DNA of 51,777 nucleotides from a virus, in the IMG/VR virus record IMGVR_UViG_3300018910_000019, positions 1 to 51,777 of that record, one strand, 5' to 3'. A program made the position numbers and the translations under genes. Shown one piece after another: positions 15,221 through 22,669 of the stretch (the first letter of the stretch is position 1; the number at the start of each line of letters is the position of its first letter). Below the pieces are notes generated by a model. The model was not told the origin of the DNA and did not search any database. It saw only the letters and a list, made by a program, of their open reading frames with translations.

Positions 15221-15570
15221 GCCTGATAACTCAGCTGATGTCTGAGACGCTGACCATCGAGCGTCCCGGGCCGCGAGTCCGCGACTCGACCGGCTCCTAT
15301 GTCGACGGCCCGCCCGTTCAGATCCCCGTCGAGAGCTGCGCGATCATGAGCCCCTACGGCGTCACGGTCGGCAGCTCGACGGAGACGCAGGACGCGTCCA
15401 TGACCGTCGAGACGCGACGCGTCTTTGCTGCCCCCCTGGGCACCGATGTACGGCCGGCGGACCGCATCCTCCGCGGCGCAGAGAAGTGGGAAGTCGTCGG
15501 TGAGCCGATGATCTTCCCGCTGACCTCACTCGCCCGCGTGGAGGCGGTCGTAAGGCGGGTGACTGGCTGA
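15217..15570 (+). CDS. Head closure / stopper protein
   Basis: A 117-aa beta-rich protein beginning MSLITQLMSETLTIERPGP. It has strands with TVETRRVFAAPLGTDVRPADRIL and KWEVVGEPMIF, typical of small beta-barrel head-closure proteins. I chose GTG 15217 (GTGA overlap with the upstream stop, GGAGGG upstream) over GTG 15205. Confidence 0.75.
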   Translation: MSLITQLMSETLTIERPGPRVRDSTGSYVDGPPVQIPVESCAIMSPYGVTVGSSTETQDASMTVETRRVFAAPLGTDVRPADRILRGAEKWEVVGEPMIFPLTSLARVEAVVRRVTG

Positions 15571-15911
15571 TGGCGTATCGATCGAAGTATCACGGTCGCT
15601 ACTCCGGCATTGGCGCGATGCTCTCGCGACCGTGGCTACAGGCCAAGTGCGTGGCCACGGCGGAGGAACTGAAGACCGTCGCCGAAGGCCGATCGCCCCG
15701 CGAAACAGGCGAGTACGCGCGGTCGTTCCACGTTGTGCCGATCATGCGCAACGTTCCCTTCCGGGGACAGCCGCGCATGCGTGCGAGCGCACGCCTGATC
15801 AACGACTCTGACCACGCCTCCATCGTTGAGCGCGGCAACGGTCGCACGCCCCGGTACGCGGTGCTGAGCAAAAGTGTCGACGACCTGAAGGCGGTCAACC
15901 GTGTCCGTTGA
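15570..15911 (+). CDS. HK97 gp10-like tail completion protein
   Basis: A 113-aa protein with YSGIGAML, a helix VATAEELKTVAEGRSP, RETGEYARSFHVVP and NDSDHASIVERGNGRTPRY, the usual gp10/minor-tail completion pattern. It overlaps both neighbours (TGATG upstream, 11 bp downstream), so the neck genes are tightly coupled. Confidence 0.78.
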   Translation: MAYRSKYHGRYSGIGAMLSRPWLQAKCVATAEELKTVAEGRSPRETGEYARSFHVVPIMRNVPFRGQPRMRASARLINDSDHASIVERGNGRTPRYAVLSKSVDDLKAVNRVR

Positions 15912-16269
15912 CATCGAGGCCGTCCTCAACCCGTGGGCGGAAGCGACGACTGGCGCGCAGGCAGGCGCCGAGACGCCACCCGATCTGGAGACGCGGCTCC
16001 CCTTCATCCGCATTGAGCGGGGCGGGGGAGGTGACCGGATGTTTAGCGGACACCCCCGGGTCTTCGTGGATGTCTTCGCGCGTACTGCCGACGAGGCTCG
16101 GACCCTGGCGAACAGCCTGAGTGCCGCCCTGATTGCCCTCCGCGGCCCCGTGAACGGCGCCGTCGTCCGCGACGTCCGCTGTGACTCCGGCCCGTCCCGG
16201 CAGCCGTGGGCCAACGAGACGATCCACCGACGTGGCGCCACCTACACCGTGAGCTTCCGGGCCGCGTAA
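15901..16269 (+). CDS. Tail terminator protein
   Basis: A 122-aa alpha/beta protein (gpU-like position), GTG start inside the previous gene. Pattern: N-terminal helix, LPFIRIERGGGGDRMF, HPRVFVDVFARTADEARTLANSL, and a final strand TYTVSFRAA. It would cap the tail tube at the head end. It ends the neck cluster; the next gene is the tube protein. Confidence 0.78.
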   Translation: MSVDIEAVLNPWAEATTGAQAGAETPPDLETRLPFIRIERGGGGDRMFSGHPRVFVDVFARTADEARTLANSLSAALIALRGPVNGAVVRDVRCDSGPSRQPWANETIHRRGATYTVSFRAA

Positions 16270-16282
16270 CCCCCTGACCATC

Positions 16283-16312
16283 TGACCCGCCGTCAACGAG
16301 GCGCGCGGGTCA
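16283..16312 (+). terminator. Weak hairpin before the tail gene
   Basis: TGACCCGC/GCGGGTCA (8 bp, 14-nt loop) with no clear T tract. It may only partly terminate, or set mRNA ends before the highly expressed tube gene. The downstream leader ATGCCCTGGAGGG recurs before the endolysin gene (26946). Confidence 0.45.
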
Positions 16313-16333
16313 TTCGCATGCCCTGGAGGGCTC

Positions 16334-16924
16334 ATGGCGGATACCCGCAATGCCGACCTGACTTTTGGCGCAACTGACTGGCTGATTCACATGGCGGCCG
16401 TGAACACGGCCAGCCCGACCGGCTTCGCTGACCCCGCTGCCGCATGGCAGTGCCTCGGGTGGGTGACGACCGAGGGCGGTCTTTTCAAGGTCGAGGAAGA
16501 GTCGCAGGACGTCAACGCAGCCGGCTCTCTGGAGCCGATCCGAACCCTGATGACTCGCTCGACGAAGAGCCTTCAGGTCACCTTCCTGGAAGGCCTTAAC
16601 CCGCTCGTCCGCGCGCTGTACGACAACGTCCCCGTGACGTCGCTCCAGCCGACCGACGGCATCGCAAGCTATGCGTTCCCGGACAAGCCGAACGATCTTC
16701 GGTACGCGTTCCTTGCCGACACCATCGACGGTGACAAGCGCATTCGGCTCTACATGCCGAACGGCAAGGTCGTGGAGCGGGGCGACGAGCAGCCGCAGAC
16801 CGAGGACGTCATGCCGGTTCAGATGACCTTCCGCTTCTACAAGGGCGCGTCGTCCGCGGCCGTGACGCGAAGCATCGACTACGGCGACGTCGACGTCAGC
16901 GGATTCTTCCCTGCCGCACCGTAA
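16334..16924 (+). CDS. Major tail (tube) protein
   Basis: A 196-aa protein. It has the tube-protein profile: WVTTEGGLFKVEEESQDVNAAGSLEPIRT, then beta strands (KSLQVTFLEGL, KRIRLYMPNGKV, MPVQMTFRFYKG) and an acidic C-terminus. ATG 16334 follows CTGGAGGG. Isolated by hairpins on both sides (16283 and 16930), in keeping with high, separate expression. Confidence 0.88.
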   Translation: MADTRNADLTFGATDWLIHMAAVNTASPTGFADPAAAWQCLGWVTTEGGLFKVEEESQDVNAAGSLEPIRTLMTRSTKSLQVTFLEGLNPLVRALYDNVPVTSLQPTDGIASYAFPDKPNDLRYAFLADTIDGDKRIRLYMPNGKVVERGDEQPQTEDVMPVQMTFRFYKGASSAAVTRSIDYGDVDVSGFFPAAP

Positions 16925-16929
16925 ATGCC

Positions 16930-16965
16930 AGCGGGGCCCGTATCTGCGCGGGTCCGGGCCCCGCT
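16930..16965 (+). terminator. Strong hairpin after the tail-tube gene
   Basis: Perfect 10-bp AGCGGGGCCC/GGGCCCCGCT with a 16-nt loop, 5 nt after the stop. No T tract, but I-shaped terminators are usual in Streptomyces. An operator-like site follows at 16984. Confidence 0.7.
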
Positions 16966-16983
16966 CCAGCTCCACAACGACCC

Positions 16984-17001
16984 GCGCTAAACGTTTCACG
17001 C
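16984..17001 (+). promoter_or_regulatory. Operator-like 18-bp dyad, copy 2
   Basis: GCGCTAAACGTTTCACGC, centred on the palindrome AAACGTTT. The same 21 bases (through CTTC) occur at 39438. It lies between a terminator and the tail-chaperone gene. Confidence 0.65.
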
Positions 17002-17019
17002 TTCTAAGGAGACCCGCGC

Positions 17020-17343
17020 ATGTCTGAGACCATCACCCCCGCTGAGGCGCAGGAGACCGAGGCCACCGAGGAGTACGTCACGGCGAAGCTGGGCGAGCAG
17101 TCGCTCCGCGTCAAGACGGTTGAGCACTGGAGGCCGTCGTACCTGCGCGCCCTGCGGCTGGGCGACTACGACACGTGGGCGGAGGGCGCCCTCCACCCGG
17201 AGGACGTTGCCGCTTTCATCGACGCAGACGCCACTTTCCGTGAGATCAACGAGTTCACGGCGGCTGCGATGGAGTCGGCCGGCGAGCCGGTGGGAAAGCG
17301 CTCCGCACAGCCGCGCTCCTCGCGGAGCACGCGGAAGCGCTAG
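17020..17343 (+). CDS. Tail assembly chaperone (gpG-like)
   Basis: A 107-aa acidic protein (MSETITPAEAQETEATEEY) with WRPSYLRALRLGDYDTWAEGALHPED, the usual N-terminal part of actinophage tail chaperones. It binds the tape measure during tail assembly. Near its end the heptamer G-GGA-AAG (17292-17298) is in the reading frame for -1 slippage, producing a longer gpGT-type fusion. The start is preceded by AAGGAG. Confidence 0.88.
   Translation: MSETITPAEAQETEATEEYVTAKLGEQSLRVKTVEHWRPSYLRALRLGDYDTWAEGALHPEDVAAFIDADATFREINEFTAAAMESAGEPVGKRSAQPRSSRSTRKR
17292..17298 (+). promoter_or_regulatory. Programmed -1 frameshift site GGGAAAG
   Basis: GGGAAAG reads G-GGA-AAG in the gpG frame, the same heptamer used by phage lambda G/T. 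Slipping to GGG-AAA leads into an open frame to 17753. GC-rich downstream pairing (CCGCGCTCCTCGCGGAG) may stimulate it. Confidence 0.88.
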
Positions 17344-17753
17344 AGGCGGACCTCCTCCGGTTCTACCAGGGCGTAGACCTCCTCGACGTCTACCGGGGGC
17401 GCCTGTCGATCCGGCGGTTGCGAGTGCTCATCGAGCATCTGCCGCCGGAGTCGGCGACGAAGACGGCGATCCGAAACAGCATCCCGCCGGAGGAGCTGGA
17501 GAAGGCGGGCGAGAGTCGTCCCGACCAGGCTCCCTGGAGCGGAACGGAAACCCTCCTTGCGGCTGTCAAGGACGAGGTTCGCCTCCTTCGCATGGCACTC
17601 ATCGCAGTCAACGGCGGCAAGCCCGGGGAATTCACCCCCACACCCCGCCCCGGCATCCCGCCGAAGAGCGCGCAGAAGTCGCGCAAGCGACTTTCACAAG
17701 ATCAGCGCCGCGCGCTTGACCCGCGGCTGAGGAACCAGCCGAAGGAGGCGTGA
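17298..17753 (+). CDS. gpT-like extension of the tail chaperone (-1 frame)
   Basis: After slippage at 17292-17298 translation continues KALRTAALLAEHAEALEADL and on to FYQGVDLLDVYRGRLSIRRL and IEHLPPESATK, giving a fusion of about 244 aa (93 + 151). The stretch has no good start of its own before 17418, supporting expression only by frameshift. The T part binds the tape measure and recruits tube protein. Its stop overlaps the tape-measure start. Confidence 0.86.
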   Translation, partial: ALRTAALLAEHAEALEADLLRFYQGVDLLDVYRGRLSIRRLRVLIEHLPPESATKTAIRNSIPPEELEKAGESRPDQAPWSGTETLLAAVKDEVRLLRMALIAVNGGKPGEFTPTPRPGIPPKSAQKSRKRLSQDQRRALDPRLRNQPKEA

Positions 17754-20700
17754 TGGCCGGCGACCTTGACATTGTCGGTGGAGCAGCGGTTGACGTTGTA
17801 CCCATCGTCCCGAACTTCCACCGCAAGCTCAGCCAAGCCGTCCTGCCGATTGCTGACCAGGTGGGCGCAGAGGCCGGGCGGCGCATGGGCGAGCGCATGT
17901 CCGACACCATGCGCGCGTCACTGGCGGGCGAAGGCCAGCGCATCGGCAACGACCTGGGCGACGCCATCGGCGATGCCTTGGCCCGCCGCATCGTCACTGC
18001 GATCCCGAACGCGGTCAACAACGGCGGCCAGGCTGCGCGACGAGCGTCCGCCCGTCAGGGTGACAACAACGCCGGCGCCTTCGCCCGGTCCTTTGAGAAC
18101 CGCCTCCGCGCGGCCTTCCAGTCGCTTCCGCGGCCCGACGTCCGGCTGAACGACACCGGGTTCAACGCCGACCTTGCCCGCCTCCGAGCGCGCATGGAGA
18201 CGCTGAGCGGGAAGACGATCGGCGTCGACATCGACGCAGCGACGGCCATTGCGGAGATGCAGGCGATTGACGCCAAGTTGGCGGAGCTGGGATCTCGCTC
18301 GCCGAACATTCAGGTTCGCGCCGACATCGCGACCGCCCGCGCCGAACTCGCCGCGATGCAGCGGCAGGTTGACGATCTCGATCGCGACGACGTCCACATC
18401 AGGGTCCGCGCGAATACGACGCAGGCGCACGCCGCCCTCCTCCAGCTCTCCGTAGCACTCGGCGCCGTTGCGGCACTGCCAGTCATCCCCGTCGCTGCCG
18501 CAGGCATCGGCGCCATCGCCTCCGCGGCGTTCGTCGCTGCCGCCGGCGTGGGTGCGTTGGCACTGGCCGCCGTCCCCGCCATCAAGGGCGTGACCTCCGT
18601 AATCCAGGCCAAGAGCGCTGCGGAGAAGGAGGCGGCGCAGGCGACGGACAACAGCGCTGCCGCCAACGTCCGCGCACAGCAAAGCGCCCTACAGATGGCC
18701 GGCGCCCAACAGGCGCTGGAGGCAGCGCACCGCAACGCCGCCCGCTCCATCGCTCAGGCCAACCGCCAGATCGAGGACGCGGAGCGTGCTCTCGGCCAGG
18801 CTGCGGCCCGTGCCATGGAGCAGCGCGAACAGGCTGCGGAGCGCGTCGAGGACGCGGAGCAGTCCCTCGCTGACGCCAAGCGCCAGTCCCGCCAGGCGGA
18901 GGAAGACCTCACGCAGGCACGGCGGGACGCGGCGCAGCAACTCGAAGACCTCGAAGCCCGCCTCGCGGGCGGCGCACTCGACGAGCGGGAGGCCGCTCTC
19001 CGCGTCCAGGAGGCCTACGAGGAGCTGCAACAGACCCTCGCCGATCCGACGGCTACGGACCTCCAGCGCGAGCGAGCACAGCTTGCCTATGACCAGGCCG
19101 TCCAGAACCAGAAGGATCAGGCGGCGGAGTATCGCCGTCTCCAGCAGACGGCCGCGGAGGCGCATAAGGCCGGTGTCGACGGCAACGAGAACGTCAAGCG
19201 CGCCACTGAGGCCGTCGCCAACGCGCAGCGGAACGTGCGTGATCAGTCCGAGGCGCTGACCGACGCACAGCAGGAGGCAGCGCGCACGCAGGTCGAGGCG
19301 GCTCAGTCCGTCGCCGACGCTCAGCGCAACCTTGCCGACGCCGTGGCTAACGCGGCCAACACCCAGACGCAGGCTGCGGAGTCCATCGCCACGGCAGAGC
19401 GGGGCGTCGAGTCGGCTCGGCTTGCGTCGATCGACACCACGGCGAAGGCGAAGACGAAGGCGGACGAGTACCGCGAGGCACTAGCTAAACTCACGCCGGA
19501 ACAGCGCGACCTCTACGACTCCATCGCCGGTCCGAACGGTCTGACGTCGGCGTTCAAAGAGTGGTCGAAGTCGCTCCAGCCGGACGTACTACCGATCTTC
19601 ACACGTCTCGTCGACGGTGCGAAGGATGCTCTTCCCGGTCTGACGCCGCTCGTCAAGAATTCCGCGGACGGGATCCAGGAACTGATGGACCGTGCGAGCG
19701 CGGACCTGAAGGGCGATCCGTTCTGGAGTCGCTTCAAAAAGGGGGTAGCTGAAAGCGCTCAGCCGGCCATCGTTGGGCTGGGCGTAGCGTTCGGCAACGT
19801 CTTCAAGGGCATGGCGGGAATTCTTGAGGCTTTCTTTCCGCACATGGAATCCATCTCGCAGCGCATGGAGGACATCACTGGGCGCTTCGCCGAGTGGGCC
19901 ACGGGACTTAAGGGCTCGCCCGAGTTTGAGAGCTTCCTGCAATACGCTAGCGACATCGGTCCTCTGGTAGCCGAAACCATCGGCGACATCTTCTCCGCGG
20001 TGTTCGACGTCGCGAAGTCACTGGAGCCCGCGTCGCGATTCCTGCTCACGGTGTTCGGTTACATAGCCGAGTCCATAAGCTGGATATCGGAAAACGCTCC
20101 GTGGGCCATCAACGCAATCTACGCGCTCTTCATCGTCTCCCGCCTCTGGGCTATCGCGATGTCGATGAACCCCATTGGCGCGATCATCCTGGGGCTTATC
20201 GCTCTGGCGCTCGCAGTCAAGTACGCGTGGGACCACTTCGAGTGGTTCCGCGACATCGTCACGGCTGTCTGGGAGGGAATCCAGGGCGCGGCAGAGTGGG
20301 CGTGGACGAAGGTTATCCAGCCGGTTTTCACTGGGATCTGGGACGCCATCAAGTGGGTCGGCGACGCTCTTGTGTGGCTCTGGCAGGAGATGTTCGGCCC
20401 AGCGTGGGACGCTATCTCGCTTATCGTCCGGACGGCCGTCGCGATCATCCTGACGGTGATCCTCACACCCCTCTGGCTGGCGATTCAGGCCGTGGGGCTC
20501 CTCGTCATGTGGCTGTGGGAGGACTGCTTCAAGCCGACGTGGGACCTCATCGTCGGACTTGTCACGTGGGTCTGGGACTACGTGCTCTCCCCGTTCTTCA
20601 CGGCTGTCTGGGATGCGATTAAGTGGGTCGGCGACAAGTTCGTCTGGCTCTATGACCACGCCATTGACCCCGCCTTCGGCTGGATATCAGACAAGATTGA

Positions 20701-22513
20701 CTGGCTGTGGAACACGATTCTTTCACCGACGTTCGGCTTCATCTGGGACGGCGTGAAGTGGGTCGGCGACAAGTTCGTCTGGCTCTATGACAAGGGCGTC
20801 AAGCCGGCGTTCGACTGGATCTCCGAGAAGGCGGATTGGCTCTACGACAAGGGGCTGAAGCCTGCGTTCGACACCATCAAGGAAGCCGTGGGCCTCGTCG
20901 GCGACGCTTTCGAGGACGCTAAGGACGCCATCGGTGAAGCCTGGGACCAGGTAAAGAACATTACGAAGGGCCCTGTTAACTTCGTAATCAAGTGGGTTTA
21001 CACGAACGGCATTAAGGCCGTCTGGGACAAGGTGGCAAAGTTCGTCGGACTGGATGAACTGCCTGACGCCCCCAAGCTCCTCGCTCGGGGCGGCACCGTC
21101 GGCGACGGCTGGTCTGTCGCTAAGCCCATGAAGACGAATCGACCGACGGCCATCGTCGGTGAGGGAAATCCTCGCTATCCCGAATATGTCATTCCGACGG
21201 ACCCCAAGTACAGGAGCCGCGCACTCTCCCTACACCGCCAGGCCGGAACTCAGCTTCTCGAATCCGGCGGCATCATCGGCGGAATCACGGACGCGTGGGA
21301 CTGGACGAAGGACACGGTCTCTGACGTCGTCGGCAAGGGTATCGACTGGGCAAAGACTGGCGCCGATCTTCTGACGGATCCGTCGAAGATCTGGAACGGC
21401 CTTATGCGGCCGATCCTCGGTAAGGTCTCCGACGGAGTCCGCAGCGCAGCGGAGTGGGGCAAGGTCATCGGCCGATTCCCCGGGAAGATGGCGACGGGCC
21501 TGAAGGACAAGCTCATCAACGCTGTCTCCTCCATGTTCGCCGGCGGAGACTTCGGTCTCTGGCAGAAGCCCGTGGATGCGGCGTTCGGCACGCGCTTCGG
21601 TGTCGCCGGATCGATGTGGGCCTCCGGGCACCACACCGGCCTGGACTTCCCCGCTCCCGCGGGCACTCCAGTCCGGGCGGTCGCGGACGGCTCGGTGACG
21701 AAGGTCGGCGGGTCGGGGCCCTACGGGAACCACTTGCTGATCGGGCACGGAGGAGGACTCTCCTCCCTCTACGCCCACCTGTCGAAGATCCTCGTCGACG
21801 CCGGTCAGCACGTTGCCCGTGGGCAGACGATCGGCCGCGTGGGCTCGACGGGCAACTCCTCCGGCCCGCACCTCCACCTGGAGGCGCGCGTCAACGGCCG
21901 TGCCGTGGACCCCATGCCATACATCCAGGGCGGCGGCCCGCTTGGCTCGAAGTCTCCAGCCAGCGCCAAGGCCTACGCAAAGAGCATTCTCCCGCAGTTC
22001 GGTTGGGGCCCGTCGCAGTTCCCGCCGCTCGAAAAGCTGTGGGAGGGAGAGTCCAACTGGCGCTGGAACGCGGAGAACCCGTCCTCCGGGGCCTACGGCA
22101 TTCCGCAGTCACTCCCGGCGTCGAAGATGGCGTCCGCGGGCCCCGACTGGCGGACGAATCCCGCGACGCAGATCCGATGGGGCCTGTCGTACATCAAGAA
22201 CAGGCCGGACTACGGATCACCAGCCGCTGCGTATCAGAAGTGGCTCAGCCGCAGCCCGCATTGGTACGACGACGGCGGACTCATTCCGCCGGGCCTCTCC
22301 CTCGTCGCCAACGGCACGGGCAAGCCGGAACCGGTCTTCACCGACGGCCAGTGGTCCGACATCCGGGCCGCGAAGAGCGGCGGGACGGCGACGCTTCAGG
22401 CGGATGTCCGGGTCTTCGTCGGCGATCGGGAACTGACCGACATCGTGCGCACGGAGATCGACGTATACGACTCCGACGCCGCAACCGCACTCAACAACGG
22501 AAGGTGGGTCTGA
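17753..22513 (+). CDS. Tape measure protein with M23 peptidase and lysozyme-like domains
   Basis: 1586 aa, setting tail length. Coiled coil at about 290-590 (Ala/Gln/Glu-rich), hydrophobic segments near 780-960, and Trp-rich repeats (KWVGDKFVWLYD type) at about 860-1025. C-terminal wall-degrading part: M23 metallopeptidase at about 1285-1390 with H-x3-D in HHTGLD and HLH near 1373, then a lysozyme/SLT-like domain at about 1412-1505 (LWEGESNW, GAYGIPQ). These would open peptidoglycan during injection. ATG 17753 (AAGGAGG, TGATG overlap) is preferred over GTG 17750. Confidence 0.94.
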   Translation: MAGDLDIVGGAAVDVVPIVPNFHRKLSQAVLPIADQVGAEAGRRMGERMSDTMRASLAGEGQRIGNDLGDAIGDALARRIVTAIPNAVNNGGQAARRASARQGDNNAGAFARSFENRLRAAFQSLPRPDVRLNDTGFNADLARLRARMETLSGKTIGVDIDAATAIAEMQAIDAKLAELGSRSPNIQVRADIATARAELAAMQRQVDDLDRDDVHIRVRANTTQAHAALLQLSVALGAVAALPVIPVAAAGIGAIASAAFVAAAGVGALALAAVPAIKGVTSVIQAKSAAEKEAAQATDNSAAANVRAQQSALQMAGAQQALEAAHRNAARSIAQANRQIEDAERALGQAAARAMEQREQAAERVEDAEQSLADAKRQSRQAEEDLTQARRDAAQQLEDLEARLAGGALDEREAALRVQEAYEELQQTLADPTATDLQRERAQLAYDQAVQNQKDQAAEYRRLQQTAAEAHKAGVDGNENVKRATEAVANAQRNVRDQSEALTDAQQEAARTQVEAAQSVADAQRNLADAVANAANTQTQAAESIATAERGVESARLASIDTTAKAKTKADEYREALAKLTPEQRDLYDSIAGPNGLTSAFKEWSKSLQPDVLPIFTRLVDGAKDALPGLTPLVKNSADGIQELMDRASADLKGDPFWSRFKKGVAESAQPAIVGLGVAFGNVFKGMAGILEAFFPHMESISQRMEDITGRFAEWATGLKGSPEFESFLQYASDIGPLVAETIGDIFSAVFDVAKSLEPASRFLLTVFGYIAESISWISENAPWAINAIYALFIVSRLWAIAMSMNPIGAIILGLIALALAVKYAWDHFEWFRDIVTAVWEGIQGAAEWAWTKVIQPVFTGIWDAIKWVGDALVWLWQEMFGPAWDAISLIVRTAVAIILTVILTPLWLAIQAVGLLVMWLWEDCFKPTWDLIVGLVTWVWDYVLSPFFTAVWDAIKWVGDKFVWLYDHAIDPAFGWISDKIDWLWNTILSPTFGFIWDGVKWVGDKFVWLYDKGVKPAFDWISEKADWLYDKGLKPAFDTIKEAVGLVGDAFEDAKDAIGEAWDQVKNITKGPVNFVIKWVYTNGIKAVWDKVAKFVGLDELPDAPKLLARGGTVGDGWSVAKPMKTNRPTAIVGEGNPRYPEYVIPTDPKYRSRALSLHRQAGTQLLESGGIIGGITDAWDWTKDTVSDVVGKGIDWAKTGADLLTDPSKIWNGLMRPILGKVSDGVRSAAEWGKVIGRFPGKMATGLKDKLINAVSSMFAGGDFGLWQKPVDAAFGTRFGVAGSMWASGHHTGLDFPAPAGTPVRAVADGSVTKVGGSGPYGNHLLIGHGGGLSSLYAHLSKILVDAGQHVARGQTIGRVGSTGNSSGPHLHLEARVNGRAVDPMPYIQGGGPLGSKSPASAKAYAKSILPQFGWGPSQFPPLEKLWEGESNWRWNAENPSSGAYGIPQSLPASKMASAGPDWRTNPATQIRWGLSYIKNRPDYGSPAAAYQKWLSRSPHWYDDGGLIPPGLSLVANGTGKPEPVFTDGQWSDIRAAKSGGTATLQADVRVFVGDRELTDIVRTEIDVYDSDAATALNNGRWV
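20621..20791 (+). repeat. 45-residue repeats in the tape measure
   Basis: The 36 bases at 20621-20656 recur exactly at 20756-20791 (period 135 bp, 45 codons), encoding KWVGDKFVWLYD. A diverged third copy starts near 20350. Near-identity at DNA level suggests recent duplication or gene conversion, a simple way to change tail length. Confidence 0.8.
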
Positions 22514-22514
22514 G

Positions 22515-22667
22515 ATGCCCGAAGAGCCGGAGATCGTCCCTCCGATCACCGACTATGAGCCGGAGATCGTCGTTCCCGAGCCCGAGCCGGAGCCGACCAC
22601 GCCTCCGTCGGAGGACGGTAGCCCGATCATCGACGGACCCTCGTACCCGGCTCCGGGCGGAGGCTGA
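22515..22667 (+). CDS. Small Pro/Glu-rich protein
   Basis: A 50-aa protein beginning MPEEPEIVPPITDYEPEIVV, with repeats of PEP, PEIV and PPxxD and a GGG end. ATG 22515 is one base after the tape-measure stop, and GTG of the next gene follows its stop by 2 nt. The unusual composition and tight spacing suggest a real but unstructured linker or chaperone-like protein. Function unknown. Confidence 0.6.
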   Translation: MPEEPEIVPPITDYEPEIVVPEPEPEPTTPPSEDGSPIIDGPSYPAPGGG

Positions 22668-22669
22668 CG

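Noticed and set aside
16980-17343. Tail chaperone annotated as a single-frame gene only
   Set aside because: The GGGAAAG site and the in-phase -1 frame show that a fusion product is expected.
17918-18682. Minus-strand frame opposite the tape measure
   Set aside because: Shadow of the repetitive Ala/Gln coiled-coil codons; Gly/Arg/Val-rich with no signal.
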